Positions 9,239-17,354 of a stretch of DNA of 64,000 bases are shown piece after piece. Both the position numbers and the translations under genes were made by a program. Location: NCBI GenBank assembly GCA_032027125.1, contig JAVSMQ010000001.1, positions 532,160 to 596,159 of the forward strand, written 5' to 3'. Below the pieces are notes generated by a model. The model saw only the letters and a list, made by a program, of their open reading frames with translations. It searched no databases and was not told where the DNA came from. This stretch comes from JANJTB01 sp032027125 (lineage in GTDB: Bacteria; Bacteroidota; Ignavibacteria; Kapaibacteriales; UBA2268). Numbering within the stretch: the stretch's first letter is position 1; the number at the start of each line of letters is the position of its first letter.

Positions 9239-9802
9239 ATGCCAAAACAAATATATCAAATAAAGGTAGTCCTATTAGATACGGAACCGAAAATTTGGAG
9301 AAAATTGTTGGTAAACTCCGACACGTTACTGGTTGATTTACATAGAATAATTCAAACTGCTATGGGGTGGACAAATTCACATCTGCATCTTTTTAATGAT
9401 GGCATAAACCAATATGCCCCCAAGGAATTTCTAGTTGATGGATGTAAGAATTCAAGAACAGTAAAACTAAGTACGATACTGAAAAAGGAAAAATCAAAAA
9501 TATTATACGAATATGATTTTGGGGATGGTTGGATTCACGATATTATTCTGGAAAAAATATTAACAGAAGATGCCGGGCAAATTCCAAGGTGTATTAGCGG
9601 TAAGCGTTGTTGTCCACCGGAAGACTGCGGTGGTACTTATGGTTATATTGACTTATTAGAGACAATATCCAATCCAAAAAACGATGGCTATGAAGAAATT
9701 ATGGAGTGGCTTGATGAAGACTTTGACCCGGATTATTTTGACATTGAGGATATTAATTATAGTTTAAAACAAAAAGATTATGGCTGTCTATGGATTGAAT
9801 AG
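9239..9802 (+). CDS. plasmid pRiA4b ORF-3 family protein
   Basis: 187 residues with the family's hallmarks in order: YQIKVVLLDTEPKIWRKLLV at the start, LHRIIQTAMGWTNSHLHLF (about 36-54), YEYDFGDGWIHDI (about 88-100), and a Cys-rich C-terminal stretch CISGKRCCPPEDCGGTYGY (about 117-135). The family is widespread on plasmids, islands and chromosomes and has no settled biochemical role that I can cite. The last codons and downstream promoter are duplicated as repeat B at 8249, showing that a second copy of such a gene once lay upstream of the SDR gene. Confidence 0.9.
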   Translation: MPKQIYQIKVVLLDTEPKIWRKLLVNSDTLLVDLHRIIQTAMGWTNSHLHLFNDGINQYAPKEFLVDGCKNSRTVKLSTILKKEKSKILYEYDFGDGWIHDIILEKILTEDAGQIPRCISGKRCCPPEDCGGTYGYIDLLETISNPKNDGYEEIMEWLDEDFDPDYFDIEDINYSLKQKDYGCLWIE

Positions 9803-9858
9803 AATGAATAATATAAATATTTATTATTGCAATTTTAAGAAAAAAATATTATTTTTTA
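9770..9858 (+). repeat. repeat copy C: end of the pRiA4b gene plus decayed promoter
   Basis: Near-identical to 8249-8336 with roughly ten differences. It covers the final codons of the gene at 9239 and a promoter-like segment: TTG 9827-9829, 20 nt, then TATTTTTT 9850-9857, where the conserved final G of the -7 is lost. It precedes rsgA at 9929. Confidence 0.65.
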
Positions 9859-9928
9859 AATTGTATATTGAAAATTCGTAAATAAACGAGTTAGCGGTCA
9901 GTGTAAAAATAAAAACATTGAAGAAGTT

Positions 9929-10996
9929 ATGAAATTAGAAGATTTGGGATACAATGACAAACTCCAAGAATTAAGAGTTGAGAATAACCTTTCAGACTTT
10001 GAGATTGGAAGAGTCATTGCGGAACATAAGGAAAGGTATATTGTAAAAACTGAAAACGGTGAATATGAAGCCGAAATAACTGGAAATTTAAGGTTTTCAG
10101 CAAAAAGCCGTATAGATTTTCCGGCGGTTGGCGATTGGGTTGCATTGACAATATATGATGCTGCATTGGCGGTAATCCATAAAACACTTCCGAGACTATC
10201 AATGATTACAAGACAAGCCGTTGGTCAATTTGGAGAGATACAAATAATAGCAGCAAATATTGATTATGCATTTCTTATTCAAGCCGTTGACAGAGACTTT
10301 AATATCAACAGACTTGAAAGATACCTGACAATTTGTTATTCGTCTAAAGTAAAACCAATAATTGTATTGACGAAAACTGATTTAATAGATGAACAAAAGG
10401 TTACTGAAATTATTGACAGTATTAAACAAAGAATAAAAGATATTGTAGTTTATGCAATTAGTAACGAAACTCAGGATGGATACGAAGCACTTAAAATGAC
10501 TATTGAAAAAGGTAAAACCTATTGTATGCTTGGTTCTTCAGGAGTGGGAAAGTCAACATTATTGAACAATCTCTCCGGAAAAACTTTAATGAGAACGGAT
10601 TCTATCAGCCTAAGTACAAATAAAGGAAGACACATAACAAGTCACAGGGAATTAATAGTTCTTGAAAGCGTAGGTATTCTTATTGATAATCCGGGAATGA
10701 GAGAAGTAGGAATTGCTGATACTTCAAGCGGATTAGAAACTACTTTTGACAGAATTATCCGGCTTTCGCTAAATTGCAAATTTAAAGATTGTACCCATAC
10801 AAATGAAATCGGTTGTTCGGTAATTGAAGCAGTTGAAAAAGGAGAAATTGACAAAAAATCCTTTGAAAACTATCTGAAAATGGAGCGGGAAAAAGCACAT
10901 TTTGAATCAACAATTGAAGAGAGACGAAAAAAAGAGAAAGAATTTGGAAAATTGATGAAGAACTACAAAAAAGATATGAAGAAAAATAAGTTCTGA
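9929..10996 (+). CDS. rsgA: ribosome small subunit-dependent GTPase A (RsgA/YjeQ), long form
   Basis: 355 residues with the circularly permuted GTPase order typical of RsgA: an N-terminal OB-fold (about 35-95), G4 motif VLTKTDLID near 147, P-loop GSSGVGKSTLL from residue 202, G2-like NKGRHITSHREL, G3 DNPGMRE near 254, and a C-terminal zinc knuckle CKFKDCTHTNEIGC. RsgA binds the 30S subunit late in assembly. The ~355-aa form starting MKLEDLGYN is a variant often present as an additional copy; whether the genome has a second RsgA is not visible here. It sits in the accessory block behind a repeat-derived promoter, and its stop codon lies exactly at the junction with a truncated antitoxin copy. 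Confidence 0.93.
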   Translation: MKLEDLGYNDKLQELRVENNLSDFEIGRVIAEHKERYIVKTENGEYEAEITGNLRFSAKSRIDFPAVGDWVALTIYDAALAVIHKTLPRLSMITRQAVGQFGEIQIIAANIDYAFLIQAVDRDFNINRLERYLTICYSSKVKPIIVLTKTDLIDEQKVTEIIDSIKQRIKDIVVYAISNETQDGYEALKMTIEKGKTYCMLGSSGVGKSTLLNNLSGKTLMRTDSISLSTNKGRHITSHRELIVLESVGILIDNPGMREVGIADTSSGLETTFDRIIRLSLNCKFKDCTHTNEIGCSVIEAVEKGEIDKKSFENYLKMEREKAHFESTIEERRKKEKEFGKLMKNYKKDMKKNKF

Positions 10997-11237
10997 ACTC
11001 GAAATAGGTTATGAAAATTTCAAAATCGGGGTATTATTACATCAGGCAAGACTTGAAAAAGGATTAACTCAGGAAGAACCCACACAAAAAGCCGGTACTG
11101 CAAAATCCTATATCTCAAAAATTGAAAATAATATAAAAGAAGTGCGGATTTCTACACTACAGAAAATCGTGGAACTTGGATTGGAAGGGCAGTTGCAGCT
11201 TTCGATTCTAAAAAAAAACATAATAAATAAGAACTAA
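10995..11237 (+). pseudogene. truncated HigA-like antitoxin copy without start or toxin
   Basis: In frame from 10995, 80 codons match residues ~27-99 of the intact antitoxin at 11717 almost perfectly (GYENFKIGVLLHQARLEKG, KSYISKIENN, VRISTLQKIVELGLEG). The N-terminal ~26 codons and the toxin gene are missing; a few substitutions (EEPTQKAG for EELALKAG) hit the helix-turn-helix. Homology starts exactly at the rsgA stop codon (offset 800 nt to the intact copy) and runs on past the gene to about 11295. It has no start codon of its own, so it is a relic of a tandem duplication. Confidence 0.85.
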
Positions 11238-11272
11238 GTCAAATTTTGGGGGATTATTTGCCGGAATTTATA

Positions 11273-11280
11273 TAAGTTTG
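11273..11280 (+). promoter_or_regulatory. -7 element upstream of the HigBA operon
   Basis: TAAGTTTG fits TAnnTTTG and is preceded by a TTTTG about 24 nt upstream, a slightly long spacing. It lies in the duplicated segment; the equivalent site in the second copy is TATGTTTG at 12105. It would give a ~110-nt leader before the toxin start at 11398. Confidence 0.4.
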
Positions 11281-11397
11281 TAAGTCATTAATTGAAGAAT
11301 ACATAATTGTGATATGTTTTGATTTTAGTGAATAAACATAGGAAATATTAGTTGCACTTTAGTGAAATATTTTTATCTTTTAAACGTGGATTAAATA

Positions 11398-11745
11398 GTG
11401 AAATACAGAACAATTGTTTTTTACAAAGGATATTTTGAAGAATTCTTTATTAAACAACGAAATAAGGTAAAGGATAAAATCATCTGGACTTTTGATTTGA
11501 TTGAAGAACTCGCGAGGGTACCTGAAACTTATCTTAAACACATCGAAACTACTGATGGATTATATGAAATAAGGGTGCAGATGGGTAGTGATATTTTCAG
11601 AATATTTTGTTTTTTTGATAATGAGAAATTAATTGTATTGGCGAATGGATTTCATAAGAAAACTCAAAAAACTCCTAAACAGGAAATTGATAAAGCAATA
11701 AAAATTAAAAAGGAATATGAAAATGAAAAACATAAAAACTCTTGA
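11398..11745 (+). CDS. higB: HigB/RelE-superfamily toxin (phage Gp49-like)
   Basis: 115 residues from a GTG start. The fold signature of the Gp49-like toxins is clear: FFIKQRNKVKDKI in the first helix pair, VPETYLKHIETTDGLYEIRV, then FRIFCFFDNEKLIVLANGF and HKKTQKTPKQEIDKAI. Members act as mRNA endonucleases on the ribosome. It overlaps the antitoxin gene by 29 nt, with toxin first as in other HigBA loci. The operon would be autoregulated by the HigA protein, as is usual. The overlap and family match make the call firm; target specificity cannot be read. Confidence 0.88.
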   Translation: MKYRTIVFYKGYFEEFFIKQRNKVKDKIIWTFDLIEELARVPETYLKHIETTDGLYEIRVQMGSDIFRIFCFFDNEKLIVLANGFHKKTQKTPKQEIDKAIKIKKEYENEKHKNS

Positions 11746-12016
11746 AGAATTCAAAACGAAACATTACGGTGAGCCCGGTACAAAAAAAAGAGATGAACTC
11801 GACAAGGGTTATGAAAATTTCAAAATCGGGGTATTATTACATCAGGCAAGACTTGAAAAAGGATTAACTCAGGAGGAACTCGCACTAAAAGCCGGTACTA
11901 CAAAATCCTATATCTCAAAAATTGAAAATAATATTAAAGAAGTGCGGATTTCTACCCTGCAGAAAATCGTGGAACTTGGATTGGAAGGGAGGTTGCAGCT
12001 TTCGATTAAGTTGTAA
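11717..12016 (+). CDS. higA: HigA-like XRE-family antitoxin
   Basis: 99 residues. An N-terminal region that binds toxin (KTLEEFKTKHYGEPGTKKRDE) is followed by a Cro/C1-type helix-turn-helix (about 36-90: LLHQARLEKGLTQEELALKA, TTKSYISKIENN, STLQKIVELG). It neutralises the HigB-like toxin and probably represses the operon. The start at 11717 lies inside the toxin gene in a different frame. A decayed copy of the same gene lies 800 nt upstream (10995-11237), and the sequence after both copies is also homologous, so the locus arose in a tandem duplication. Confidence 0.9.
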   Translation: MKMKNIKTLEEFKTKHYGEPGTKKRDELDKGYENFKIGVLLHQARLEKGLTQEELALKAGTTKSYISKIENNIKEVRISTLQKIVELGLEGRLQLSIKL

Positions 12017-12130
12017 AATTATTTTGTTTTCAGCTCTAAAATAAAAAAAAATAAGAAATAAAAACTTAGTCAATTTATTTTGGGATTATTTCTAGGTTTT
12101 TATTTATGTTTGTAATGTGCTTATTGAAAG
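11795..12130 (+). repeat. second copy of the duplicated antitoxin/promoter segment
   Basis: Homologous to 10995-11295. Both copies contain the antitoxin C-terminal part, an A-rich tract, a TTTTGGG..GATTATTT motif and a TAnnTTTG element. After copy one comes the toxin gene; after copy two comes the helicase cassette. Confidence 0.8.
12105..12112 (+). promoter_or_regulatory. -7 element upstream of the helicase cassette
   Basis: TATGTTTG fits TAnnTTTG; a TTTTG lies 22 nt upstream, close to the consensus distance. It is conserved with the element at 11273 in the other copy of the duplication and would give a ~85-nt leader before the gene at 12203. Confidence 0.45.
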
Positions 12131-12202
12131 GATTGAAATATGTGATGAAAGCAGTATGTCAATAAACAGAATATATAACAATAAATCATTAAATTAGAAA
12201 AT

Positions 12203-13195
12203 ATGTACTATCCTAACTGTCTTGAATACGAAAACAATATTGAAGAAATCTGTTACGACCAAGACCATATTGACAAGGTATGGGATGAGATAAAACTGGT
12301 TATACCCGAATACTTTCAAAAATTTACTGACACAGAAAGTGGTCATTCGGTTCAAGAAAGTGAACTTGAAAAGCTTGCAGCAAAATTTGGTTCAACTTCA
12401 AAACCCAAAAGCAAACCAAAAGATACAAAAAAAATCCTTGTACGACTTTTAAAGGAGTCAATAGAAGATTTTGAGAAAGAAAGAAATTCTTACCAAGATA
12501 TTTTCGATTTAGAATCGCTTGAAGACTACGGAAAAGATGTAGGTTCGTTTAAAAATACTATTCTAAGAAACCAAATACCAATTATTCGAAAAACACTTCA
12601 AAATAAACAAGCAAAGGAACTTGACAAGTTTCGTGCTGCATTTAACACTACACAGCCAGGACATTTGTTTGATATTACATCCAACATCGTCAAATTAGCG
12701 AACAAATTAAGAAATGAATGTTATGACAGTAAGAAATTTGAAAATATTGATTCGTGTAAAGATTTAGATTACCATCAATTTGACGAAGAAGGTTATACGG
12801 CATTTGGTGTAATTGGCGGTGGCATTAAAAGTCAATTTATATATAGATTATTTCCAGAGATGTTTCCAAGTAGAAGTAGAGAAGCTGTATGGGCTTTATA
12901 TTACCTTTCAAATAAGAAAAAATTTGATTGCAAGGAAGATTCTCAGTTTCTGATGATTAACGCAAAAGAAGGAACTACGCAACAGAATTACTTTTATCCT
13001 TATGGTATTTTCGCTTTTTATGCGTTAAGAATATTCAACAAACTAAAGGAACTTTTTGCTTTACAAGAAATCGGTTTACCTACTGAATATAGGTTTATTG
13101 TTGTTGACTGTTTTTTGTCATTCGTTTCAAGAAGTCACCAAGCCGAAATTGATATATTAAAACATAACTCACAAAACTATCATTATGACTACTAA
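12203..13195 (+). CDS. unknown protein of the helicase-nuclease cassette, 330 aa
   Basis: I do not recognise the family. The protein is soluble, with no signal peptide. The first ~170 residues are charged and helical (ELEKLAAKFGSTSKPKSKPK; KKILVRLLKESIEDFEKE). The C-terminal half is more conserved-looking: GYTAFGVIGGGIKSQFIYRL (about 197-216), FPSRSREAVWALYYLSNKK, and TTQQNYFYPYGIFAFYALRI. It overlaps the RecQ-like gene by 11 nt, so the two are translationally coupled and their products probably act together. No nuclease or nucleotide-binding motif is obvious. It could be a sensor, adaptor or effector of a defence system; that is inference from neighbours. Confidence 0.75.
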   Translation: MYYPNCLEYENNIEEICYDQDHIDKVWDEIKLVIPEYFQKFTDTESGHSVQESELEKLAAKFGSTSKPKSKPKDTKKILVRLLKESIEDFEKERNSYQDIFDLESLEDYGKDVGSFKNTILRNQIPIIRKTLQNKQAKELDKFRAAFNTTQPGHLFDITSNIVKLANKLRNECYDSKKFENIDSCKDLDYHQFDEEGYTAFGVIGGGIKSQFIYRLFPEMFPSRSREAVWALYYLSNKKKFDCKEDSQFLMINAKEGTTQQNYFYPYGIFAFYALRIFNKLKELFALQEIGLPTEYRFIVVDCFLSFVSRSHQAEIDILKHNSQNYHYDY

Positions 13196-15173
13196 GGCAG
13201 TTGCAGTATTTAACAAGGAATTTTCTTCATTAGCAAGTAGATTTTCCTTAAAACCATTTCAAGAAAAAGTAATTAATCAAGTAATTACGAATGGCTCAAC
13301 CTTAGCCGTAATGCCAACAGGTGGTGGTAAGTCCTTGATTTATTGGGTTACTGCAAAAGCATTAAAAGGAACTTGTTTAGTCATCTCCCCACTCATTGCA
13401 TTAATAGACGAACAAGCCGAGAAGCTTTCAAAAGAAGGTTTAAATATTTTGGCTATTCATGGCGGTATGGGAGCATCGGAGCAAATTAAACAACTTAAAA
13501 TGTTTGCAAACGGAGAAACCAATCCTGATTTCATTTTTGCAAGTCCAGAAAGAATGGCTACTGACGGTTTTTTTGAATACTGTATTTCCTTGCAAAAAGA
13601 CAAAATTAAATTAGTTGTAATAGATGAAGTTCATTGCATAAGTCAATGGGGATTTGACTTCAGACCATTTTACAAACATATTCCAGCATTTTTAAATTCA
13701 ATTTTTTTAAAACAATGGCCTACGATTTTAGGCTTAACGGCAACTATCAACCCAAGAGAGCTAATTGACATAACGAGCGACTTTAAAATTGACAAAAAAT
13801 CAATTCTTAAAGACGATGTATTATTGCGATTTGATATTGATTTAAAAGTCGAGAAACTTTCTAACGAAGATGAAAAGCGAGTGAGACTTTGGGAAATAAT
13901 TGAAGAACACAAAGGCGAAAAGATTTTGGTTTATTTATATCGAAAATACCACAAAGGCGGTGTAGAAGATTTGTGTGAAGTTGCAAATCAAAAAGGTCTG
14001 ACAGCATTATCATTTCATGGTGACATGACAAGTTCAGAAAGGAAACAAATCATTTCGGAATATAGAGATGGCTCAACGAATTTAGTTTTTGCAACCAATG
14101 CTTTTGGGATGGGAATAGACATTCCGAACATTCGTGTTGTAATTCATTTTATGCTGCCTGAATCAATTGAACAGTACTATCAAGAAATTGGAAGAGCAGG
14201 AAGAGACCAAAATGGTGCAACTTCCTATATGCTCTATTCAAACAAGAATGTTCAAGTTCGCAAAACACATTTTATTGACAAGTCATTTCCAAAAGAAGTT
14301 GAAATAAAAGATTTGTTTAAAAAGGCAAGCAACAATGAAATTGGGAAAAAGACCTTGCAATACTTCGCAGAAGAAGAATTACAATCTGCTTTACCTTATT
14401 TTTTGAATTGCAGTGCAATAACAATTGAAGGGAAAGGATTTACAGGATTTAAAGTTTTTAAAACGAATACAAATGATAAGTTAAAAGCTATTGTGGATTC
14501 ATCAAAAACAGGAATGGTTATTCCAGTTCTTTTAAAACCTGACTATTCTAATCTGTCTTGTAAAGACTTTTTTAATATAACTTATAAAGCATTAATATGC
14601 AATGAAGCAACTTTGAATAAAAATCTTGATAAGTGTCTTATTATTAAGGCTACAGAAAAAGAACTGACAGAAGAACAACTTGAAAACATAAGCAACGAAA
14701 CAGCAAGGAAAAGGGAATACAAACACAATTTATTGGACTATCTTGTTTACTTACTTGACAACTTTGATAGTTCAATTTCATTGCACCAAGAAATTGGAAG
14801 GTATTTAGGAGTAAATAAACACTTACTCAATAAAATTCATCAAACTGAGAGCGGAGTTTGGGTTCGTTCAAAATCTGAAGTAATTATTGCAAACATTTTG
14901 TATCGTTCAAAAATTGATTTTCAATACGAAGAAAAGCTTTACTTCAATGCAACTCAATGGAAAGAACCTGATTTTACAATTCGACACAATGGGAAGATTT
15001 GGTATTGGGAACATCTTGGACTTTTAGGAGATGAACAATATAACGAAAACTGGCAAGAGAAAAAGCAAATATTTAAAGACCTTGGAGTTTTTGACAGTGT
15101 GATTACAACAAAAGAAAGTGCAGTTTTAAGTAATCAAGCAAACGAATTAATAAAAAGAATTACAGCTTCTTGA
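13185..15173 (+). CDS. RecQ-like SF2 helicase with putative C-terminal PD-(D/E)XK nuclease domain
   Basis: 662 residues. The helicase core is complete: motif I PTGGGKS (44-50), DEVH box (147-150) followed by the RecQ aromatic loop HCISQWGFDFRP, motif III LGLTATI, motif V region TNAFGMGIDIP, and motif VI QEIGRAGRD (about 333-341). The zinc-binding four-Cys and typical RQC/HRDC modules of housekeeping RecQ are not evident. Instead residues ~559-655 look like a restriction-type nuclease: RSKSEVIIANIL (Glu), EPDFTI (Asp596) and WYWEHLG (Glu609), then a Trp/Lys-rich helix. The catalytic Lys is not in the standard ExK place, so nuclease activity is a proposal. It is coupled to the upstream unknown gene and lies beside HigBA. 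Confidence 0.85.
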   Translation: MTTKAVAVFNKEFSSLASRFSLKPFQEKVINQVITNGSTLAVMPTGGGKSLIYWVTAKALKGTCLVISPLIALIDEQAEKLSKEGLNILAIHGGMGASEQIKQLKMFANGETNPDFIFASPERMATDGFFEYCISLQKDKIKLVVIDEVHCISQWGFDFRPFYKHIPAFLNSIFLKQWPTILGLTATINPRELIDITSDFKIDKKSILKDDVLLRFDIDLKVEKLSNEDEKRVRLWEIIEEHKGEKILVYLYRKYHKGGVEDLCEVANQKGLTALSFHGDMTSSERKQIISEYRDGSTNLVFATNAFGMGIDIPNIRVVIHFMLPESIEQYYQEIGRAGRDQNGATSYMLYSNKNVQVRKTHFIDKSFPKEVEIKDLFKKASNNEIGKKTLQYFAEEELQSALPYFLNCSAITIEGKGFTGFKVFKTNTNDKLKAIVDSSKTGMVIPVLLKPDYSNLSCKDFFNITYKALICNEATLNKNLDKCLIIKATEKELTEEQLENISNETARKREYKHNLLDYLVYLLDNFDSSISLHQEIGRYLGVNKHLLNKIHQTESGVWVRSKSEVIIANILYRSKIDFQYEEKLYFNATQWKEPDFTIRHNGKIWYWEHLGLLGDEQYNENWQEKKQIFKDLGVFDSVITTKESAVLSNQANELIKRITAS

Positions 15174-15349
15174 CAAAAAAACTACCAACATAATCAAAAG
15201 ATATCGTCAAATTTGGTTTCAATAGTAATTCAATCGATGTGCAACAATTAAAGTTCGGTATTTGTTAATTGTTTTGTCTTGCAAATTTCCGCACGAACAC
15301 TGAGCTAAAACATTATCGGTTACTTTTATATTTTCAACAAATTAATCAA

Positions 15350-15400
15350 TTCAATCAGGTGTAATCAAAGGTTCAGACAGGTTAATCAAAGGTTCAGACA
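15350..15400. repeat. AATCAAAGG/TTCAGACAG short repeat next to the radA stop
   Basis: Two copies of AATCAAAGGTTCAGACAG (about 15363-15380 and 15384-15401), preceded by AATC-phased nonamers, lie just past the radA stop codon. The same family forms the larger cluster at 23122-23296. Confidence 0.7.
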
Positions 15401-15406
15401 GTATTT

Positions 15407-16753
15407 CTAAAACAGCATCGCCAGTGCTACTGACATCTTTTCTACTGGAACTAACTGAATTTTGAATTTTTTGCCGAGCTTTTCGTAATTCAGTTTCGGC
15501 ATTATAATTCTTTCAAAACCGAGCTTTTCCGCTTCGGAGATTCTCTGCTCGATATTCGATACGGAGCGGACTTCTCCCGTTAAGCCTACTTCACCGATTA
15601 GAACTGTTTTGGAGTCAATCGGAATATCACGGAACGAACTGCAGATTGCCGCCGCAATTCCCAAATCAACAGAAATGTCATTGAGATAGATGCCGCCGGC
15701 AATATTTACAAAAACATCATTTTTTTGGAAAAGTATTCCAAGCTTTTTCTCAAGAACAGCGAGTATCATTTGCAGACGCTTGTAATCAAACCCGTTTGAA
15801 GTGCGCTGGGGGACATTATAACCCGTAGGCGATACAAGACTCTGAACTTCGAGAAGTATCGGTCTGGTGCCTTCAATCGCAGCAACAACAGCTACTCCTG
15901 TGACACTCTCCGACCTCCGTGCAAGAAATATTTCCGACGGATTGGTTACTTCTTCAAGTCCCGAATCAACCATTTCGAAGATTCCGATTTCATTTGTCGA
16001 GCCGAATCTGTTTTTAAGTGCTCGTAATATTCTGAATGAATAATTTTTCTCTCCCTCGAATTGCAAAACCGTATCTACAGTGTGCTCTAGGATTTTAGGT
16101 CCGGCTATCATACCGTCTTTAGTAACGTGCCCCACAATGAAAATTGCTTTACCGGTCTGTTTGGATAAATTCATCAGAATATTAGCACATTCCCGCACCT
16201 GTGAAATACTTCCGGGTGTGGACTCAACCTGAGGAGAGTACATTGACTGAATCGAATCAACAATAATCACCAATGAATCGCTCTGAATAATCGCATTTGT
16301 GATGTTGTCCATATTTACTTCGCTCAATAGGAGCAAATCCTCTGGAATGCCTTTTAGTCTGCCGGAACGGTATTTAATCTGTTTAAGTGATTCTTCTCCG
16401 GTTATATATAGCGGCTGATATGGAGAAAGCCCGCTGCACATCTGAAGCATAAGAGTTGATTTTCCAATTCCCGGGTCGCCGCCGATAAGAATTAATGCAC
16501 CCGGAATTATACCCCCGCCAAGTACGCGGTCAAATTCCTGAATACCGGTTTGAATCCTGAAATCTTTTTCTGTCGAGATTTCCGACAGCATTTTAATTTC
16601 ATTTTTTGAGTTTGTTGAGGGCATTTTTACTCTGCCGACTTGAGTTTCCGTTTCGACCATCGAATTCCAGGCATCACAGGCAGAACATTTTCCCGACCAT
16701 TTGGGAAATTTTGCACCGCATTGACTGCATTCAAATACTATTTTATTTTTCAA
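15407..16753 (-). CDS. radA: DNA repair protein RadA
   Basis: 448 residues from a TTG start at 16753. The frame is open to an ATG at 16831, but a near-perfect promoter lies between them, so that ATG would not be transcribed; the TTG also gives the normal RadA length. Features in order: C4 zinc finger (CSQCG at about 9-13 and CSACDAW at about 26-32), RecA-like ATPase with GGDPGIGKST, RadA-specific KNRFGSTNE, and a C-terminal Lon-like domain ending in VALAMLF. RadA promotes branch migration during recombination and processing of stalled forks. It is divergent from the DinB-family gene. Confidence 0.95.
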   Translation of the reverse strand: MKNKIVFECSQCGAKFPKWSGKCSACDAWNSMVETETQVGRVKMPSTNSKNEIKMLSEISTEKDFRIQTGIQEFDRVLGGGIIPGALILIGGDPGIGKSTLMLQMCSGLSPYQPLYITGEESLKQIKYRSGRLKGIPEDLLLLSEVNMDNITNAIIQSDSLVIIVDSIQSMYSPQVESTPGSISQVRECANILMNLSKQTGKAIFIVGHVTKDGMIAGPKILEHTVDTVLQFEGEKNYSFRILRALKNRFGSTNEIGIFEMVDSGLEEVTNPSEIFLARRSESVTGVAVVAAIEGTRPILLEVQSLVSPTGYNVPQRTSNGFDYKRLQMILAVLEKKLGILFQKNDVFVNIAGGIYLNDISVDLGIAAAICSSFRDIPIDSKTVLIGEVGLTGEVRSVSNIEQRISEAEKLGFERIIMPKLNYEKLGKKFKIQLVPVEKMSVALAMLF

Positions 16754-16788
16754 ATTTATTTTTTGAAAAAGTGTGAAAATGATACGAA

Positions 16789-16821
16789 CAAATTTACGAC
16801 TTATACGTGATATAAAACAAA
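16789..16821 (-). promoter_or_regulatory. radA promoter
   Basis: On the minus strand TTTG (16818-16821), a 21-nt spacer and TAAATTTG (16789-16796) match the Bacteroidetes consensus exactly. The start site would be near 16782, about 29 nt before the proposed TTG start of radA. Confidence 0.75.
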
Positions 16822-16853
16822 TATTGTTCAATTTTTTTAAATGGATTGTTAAA

Positions 16854-17354
16854 ATGTATCATTCAATTAATGAATTTCTCGTTGACTGGGAAAAAGAAAA
16901 AGACTGCACTTTAAAAATTTTTGAAGCTCTGACAAATGAATCTCTTAAGTCAAAAGTTTATGATGAAGGCAGGACATTAGGCTTTCTCGGCTGGCATATT
17001 ACTAATACTGTCGGCGAAATGATGAGTAAGACTGGTCTTGATATTAAAGAATTATATGACGCAAACGAAGAACCGGAGTCTGTTCAGCAGATTATATCTG
17101 AATATCAGAGATTGTCAACCGAAATGGAAAATTCTCTAAAAGATAAATGGACTGACGAAACATTAAATCAGGATTTTAATATGTACGGACAGACCTGGAA
17201 AGGTGTTGATGTTCTTGAATCGCTTATAAAACACCAGATTCACCACCGCGCCCAGATGACTGTACTGATGCGTCAGGCAGATTTAAAAGTTCCGGGAATA
17301 TACGGTCCGTCGAAGGATGACTGGGCGTTATACGGAATGCCGGCTCATAAGTAA
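16854..17354 (+). CDS. DinB-family protein
   Basis: 166 residues from the ATG at 16854 (MYHSINEFLVDWE); an open frame further upstream overlaps the radA promoter and lacks family similarity. It is a four-helix DinB/YfiT-type bundle: LGFLGWHITNTVGEMM supplies the first metal-site His, and LIKHQIHHRAQMTVLMRQ supplies the second and third (HxxxH). The C-terminus PGIYGPSKDDWALYGMP is typical of members from this phylum. The superfamily includes metal-dependent thiol transferases and proteins of unknown role; no substrate can be named. Transcribed divergently from radA. Confidence 0.85.
   Translation: MYHSINEFLVDWEKEKDCTLKIFEALTNESLKSKVYDEGRTLGFLGWHITNTVGEMMSKTGLDIKELYDANEEPESVQQIISEYQRLSTEMENSLKDKWTDETLNQDFNMYGQTWKGVDVLESLIKHQIHHRAQMTVLMRQADLKVPGIYGPSKDDWALYGMPAHK

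Noticed and set aside
8249..9858. Integron attC-type cassette sites
   Set aside because: The repeated segments lack the paired GTTRRRY/RYYYAAC core sites, and no integrase gene is seen; they end in a promoter instead.
13185..15173. Housekeeping RecQ
   Set aside because: Helicase motifs match, but the zinc-binding and HRDC regions are missing and a nuclease-like C-terminus and a coupled unknown gene are present.
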